A stretch of DNA of 64,000 nucleotides from an uncultured Clostridia bacterium (GTDB lineage: Bacteria; Bacillota; Clostridia; TANB77; CAG-465). The translations under genes were made by a program, and so were the position numbers. Positions 63,717 through 64,000 of this stretch are shown here, piece by piece. Under the pieces are notes generated by a model. It had not been told where the DNA came from and did no database searches. It saw only the letters and a list, made by a program, of their open reading frames with translations. Each line of letters begins with the position of its first letter. Position 1 is the first letter of the stretch. The stretch is taken from the NCBI GenBank assembly GCA_934169925.1, contig CAKPOO010000003.1, forward strand, positions 96,176-160,175, given 5' to 3'.

Positions 63717-63745
63717 TTGATTTTTTTTTTTTTTTAGTGTATAAA
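63717..63745 (+). promoter_or_regulatory. Promoter with a 15-T homopolymer spacer
   Basis: TTGATT (63717-63722) and TATAAA (63740-63745) are 17 bases apart. A run of 15 T (63721-63735) covers the end of the -35 box and most of the spacer. The leader to the ATG at 63876 is about 125 bases. Apart from this promoter, the 300-base gap 63576-63875 holds only the ppaC terminator and AT-rich sequence with imperfect direct repeats. Confidence 0.6.
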
Positions 63746-63875
63746 GGGGTTGTAGATTTTGTAGAAAAAATAGGTTATTTGTAATAAAAAAAGACACATT
63801 TTTAAAATAAAAAATATATTAAAAAAATATACAAAAATACATAGTTAAAAATATATAAATTGTTGGGGGAAAATT

Positions 63876-64000
63876 ATGAATAGATTTGATGACTTAAAGA
63901 AAAAAGGTATTAGTATGGTTGTTCTTTTAATCACTATAGTAGTTATAGTTATTTTAACAACTGTAGTTTTAGTAGTAACATCGAAAAATAATACAATTAC
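63876..64000 (+). CDS. Prepilin-like surface protein, cut by the window end
   Basis: At least 41 residues are visible, beginning MNRFDDLKKKGISMVVLLIT and continuing as one hydrophobic helix. The pattern (Lys-Lys-Gly-Ile-Ser, then a long helix and a polar start of the mature domain) matches the proteins at 39040 and 41697. RBS GGGGGA lies five bases before the ATG. The rest of the gene lies beyond the window, so whether it has an FGE-like or other C-terminal domain is unknown. Confidence 0.65.
   Translation, partial: MNRFDDLKKKGISMVVLLITIVVIVILTTVVLVVTSKNNTI

Overview
The window is strongly AT-rich, gene-dense DNA with Gram-positive signals: AGGAGG-type ribosome binding sites, many TTGNNN-17 bp-TATAAT promoters, intrinsic terminators after most units and occasional TTG or GTG starts. 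TGA is used as a stop (for example at the ends of addA and abiEi), so the standard bacterial code applies. A spoIIR homologue, dnaE, addA, tsaE-tsaB-rimI, der-plsY and a manganese-type inorganic pyrophosphatase point to a low-GC Firmicute, most likely an uncultured spore-forming or spore-derived Clostridia lineage of the gut type. The species cannot be named from the sequence. I saw no rRNA, tRNA, CRISPR array or insertion sequence.

Region 1 (1-19.3 kb) is a type IV secretion (T4SS) locus of Gram-positive type, all on the + strand. It holds three short VirB2/TrbC-like pilins, a fourth protein carrying two pilin domains in tandem, a PrgI/VirB3-like protein, a TraC-like protein, a VirB4 ATPase, four tandem VirB6/TrbL-like membrane proteins, one separate gene that looks like the missing VirB6 C-terminal half, two bitopic proteins, and a 1339-residue cell-wall hydrolase with an M23 domain and a second lysozyme-like domain. 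No relaxase, coupling protein, integrase or replication gene is seen. A strong terminator and housekeeping genes follow. This looks like a chromosomally fixed T4SS with a duplicated, split inner-membrane channel and several pilins, and it is the most unusual system in the window.

Region 2 (19.3-38.9 kb) is mostly housekeeping: an S1-domain RNA-binding protein, an AGCS amino-acid:sodium symporter, dnaE, ychF, murC, a TPR membrane protein, a MurE-type ligase, a LonH-type protease and the tRNA t6A genes tsaE-tsaB with rimI. Behind the MurE-type ligase sit two unknown, highly charged proteins with internal repeats (31.7-34.6 kb).

Region 3 (39.0-43.0 kb, plus the last 125 bp) holds surface proteins with prepilin-like N-termini. 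One ends in a formylglycine-generating-enzyme/C-type-lectin-like domain. The third, cut by the window end, has a promoter whose spacer is largely a run of 15 T, a layout typical of phase-variable expression.

Region 4 (43.0-63.6 kb) holds addA, pgeF, pgsA, spoIIR, a GT51 peptidoglycan transglycosylase, rubrerythrin, an AbiEi/AbiEii toxin-antitoxin pair with a clear inverted-repeat operator, dtd, a COG2509 flavoprotein, and a small cell-surface polysaccharide island. That island comprises two GT4 glycosyltransferases, one fused to a P-loop kinase, converging on an ABC polysaccharide exporter. It is followed by der-plsY and the pyrophosphatase gene ppaC.
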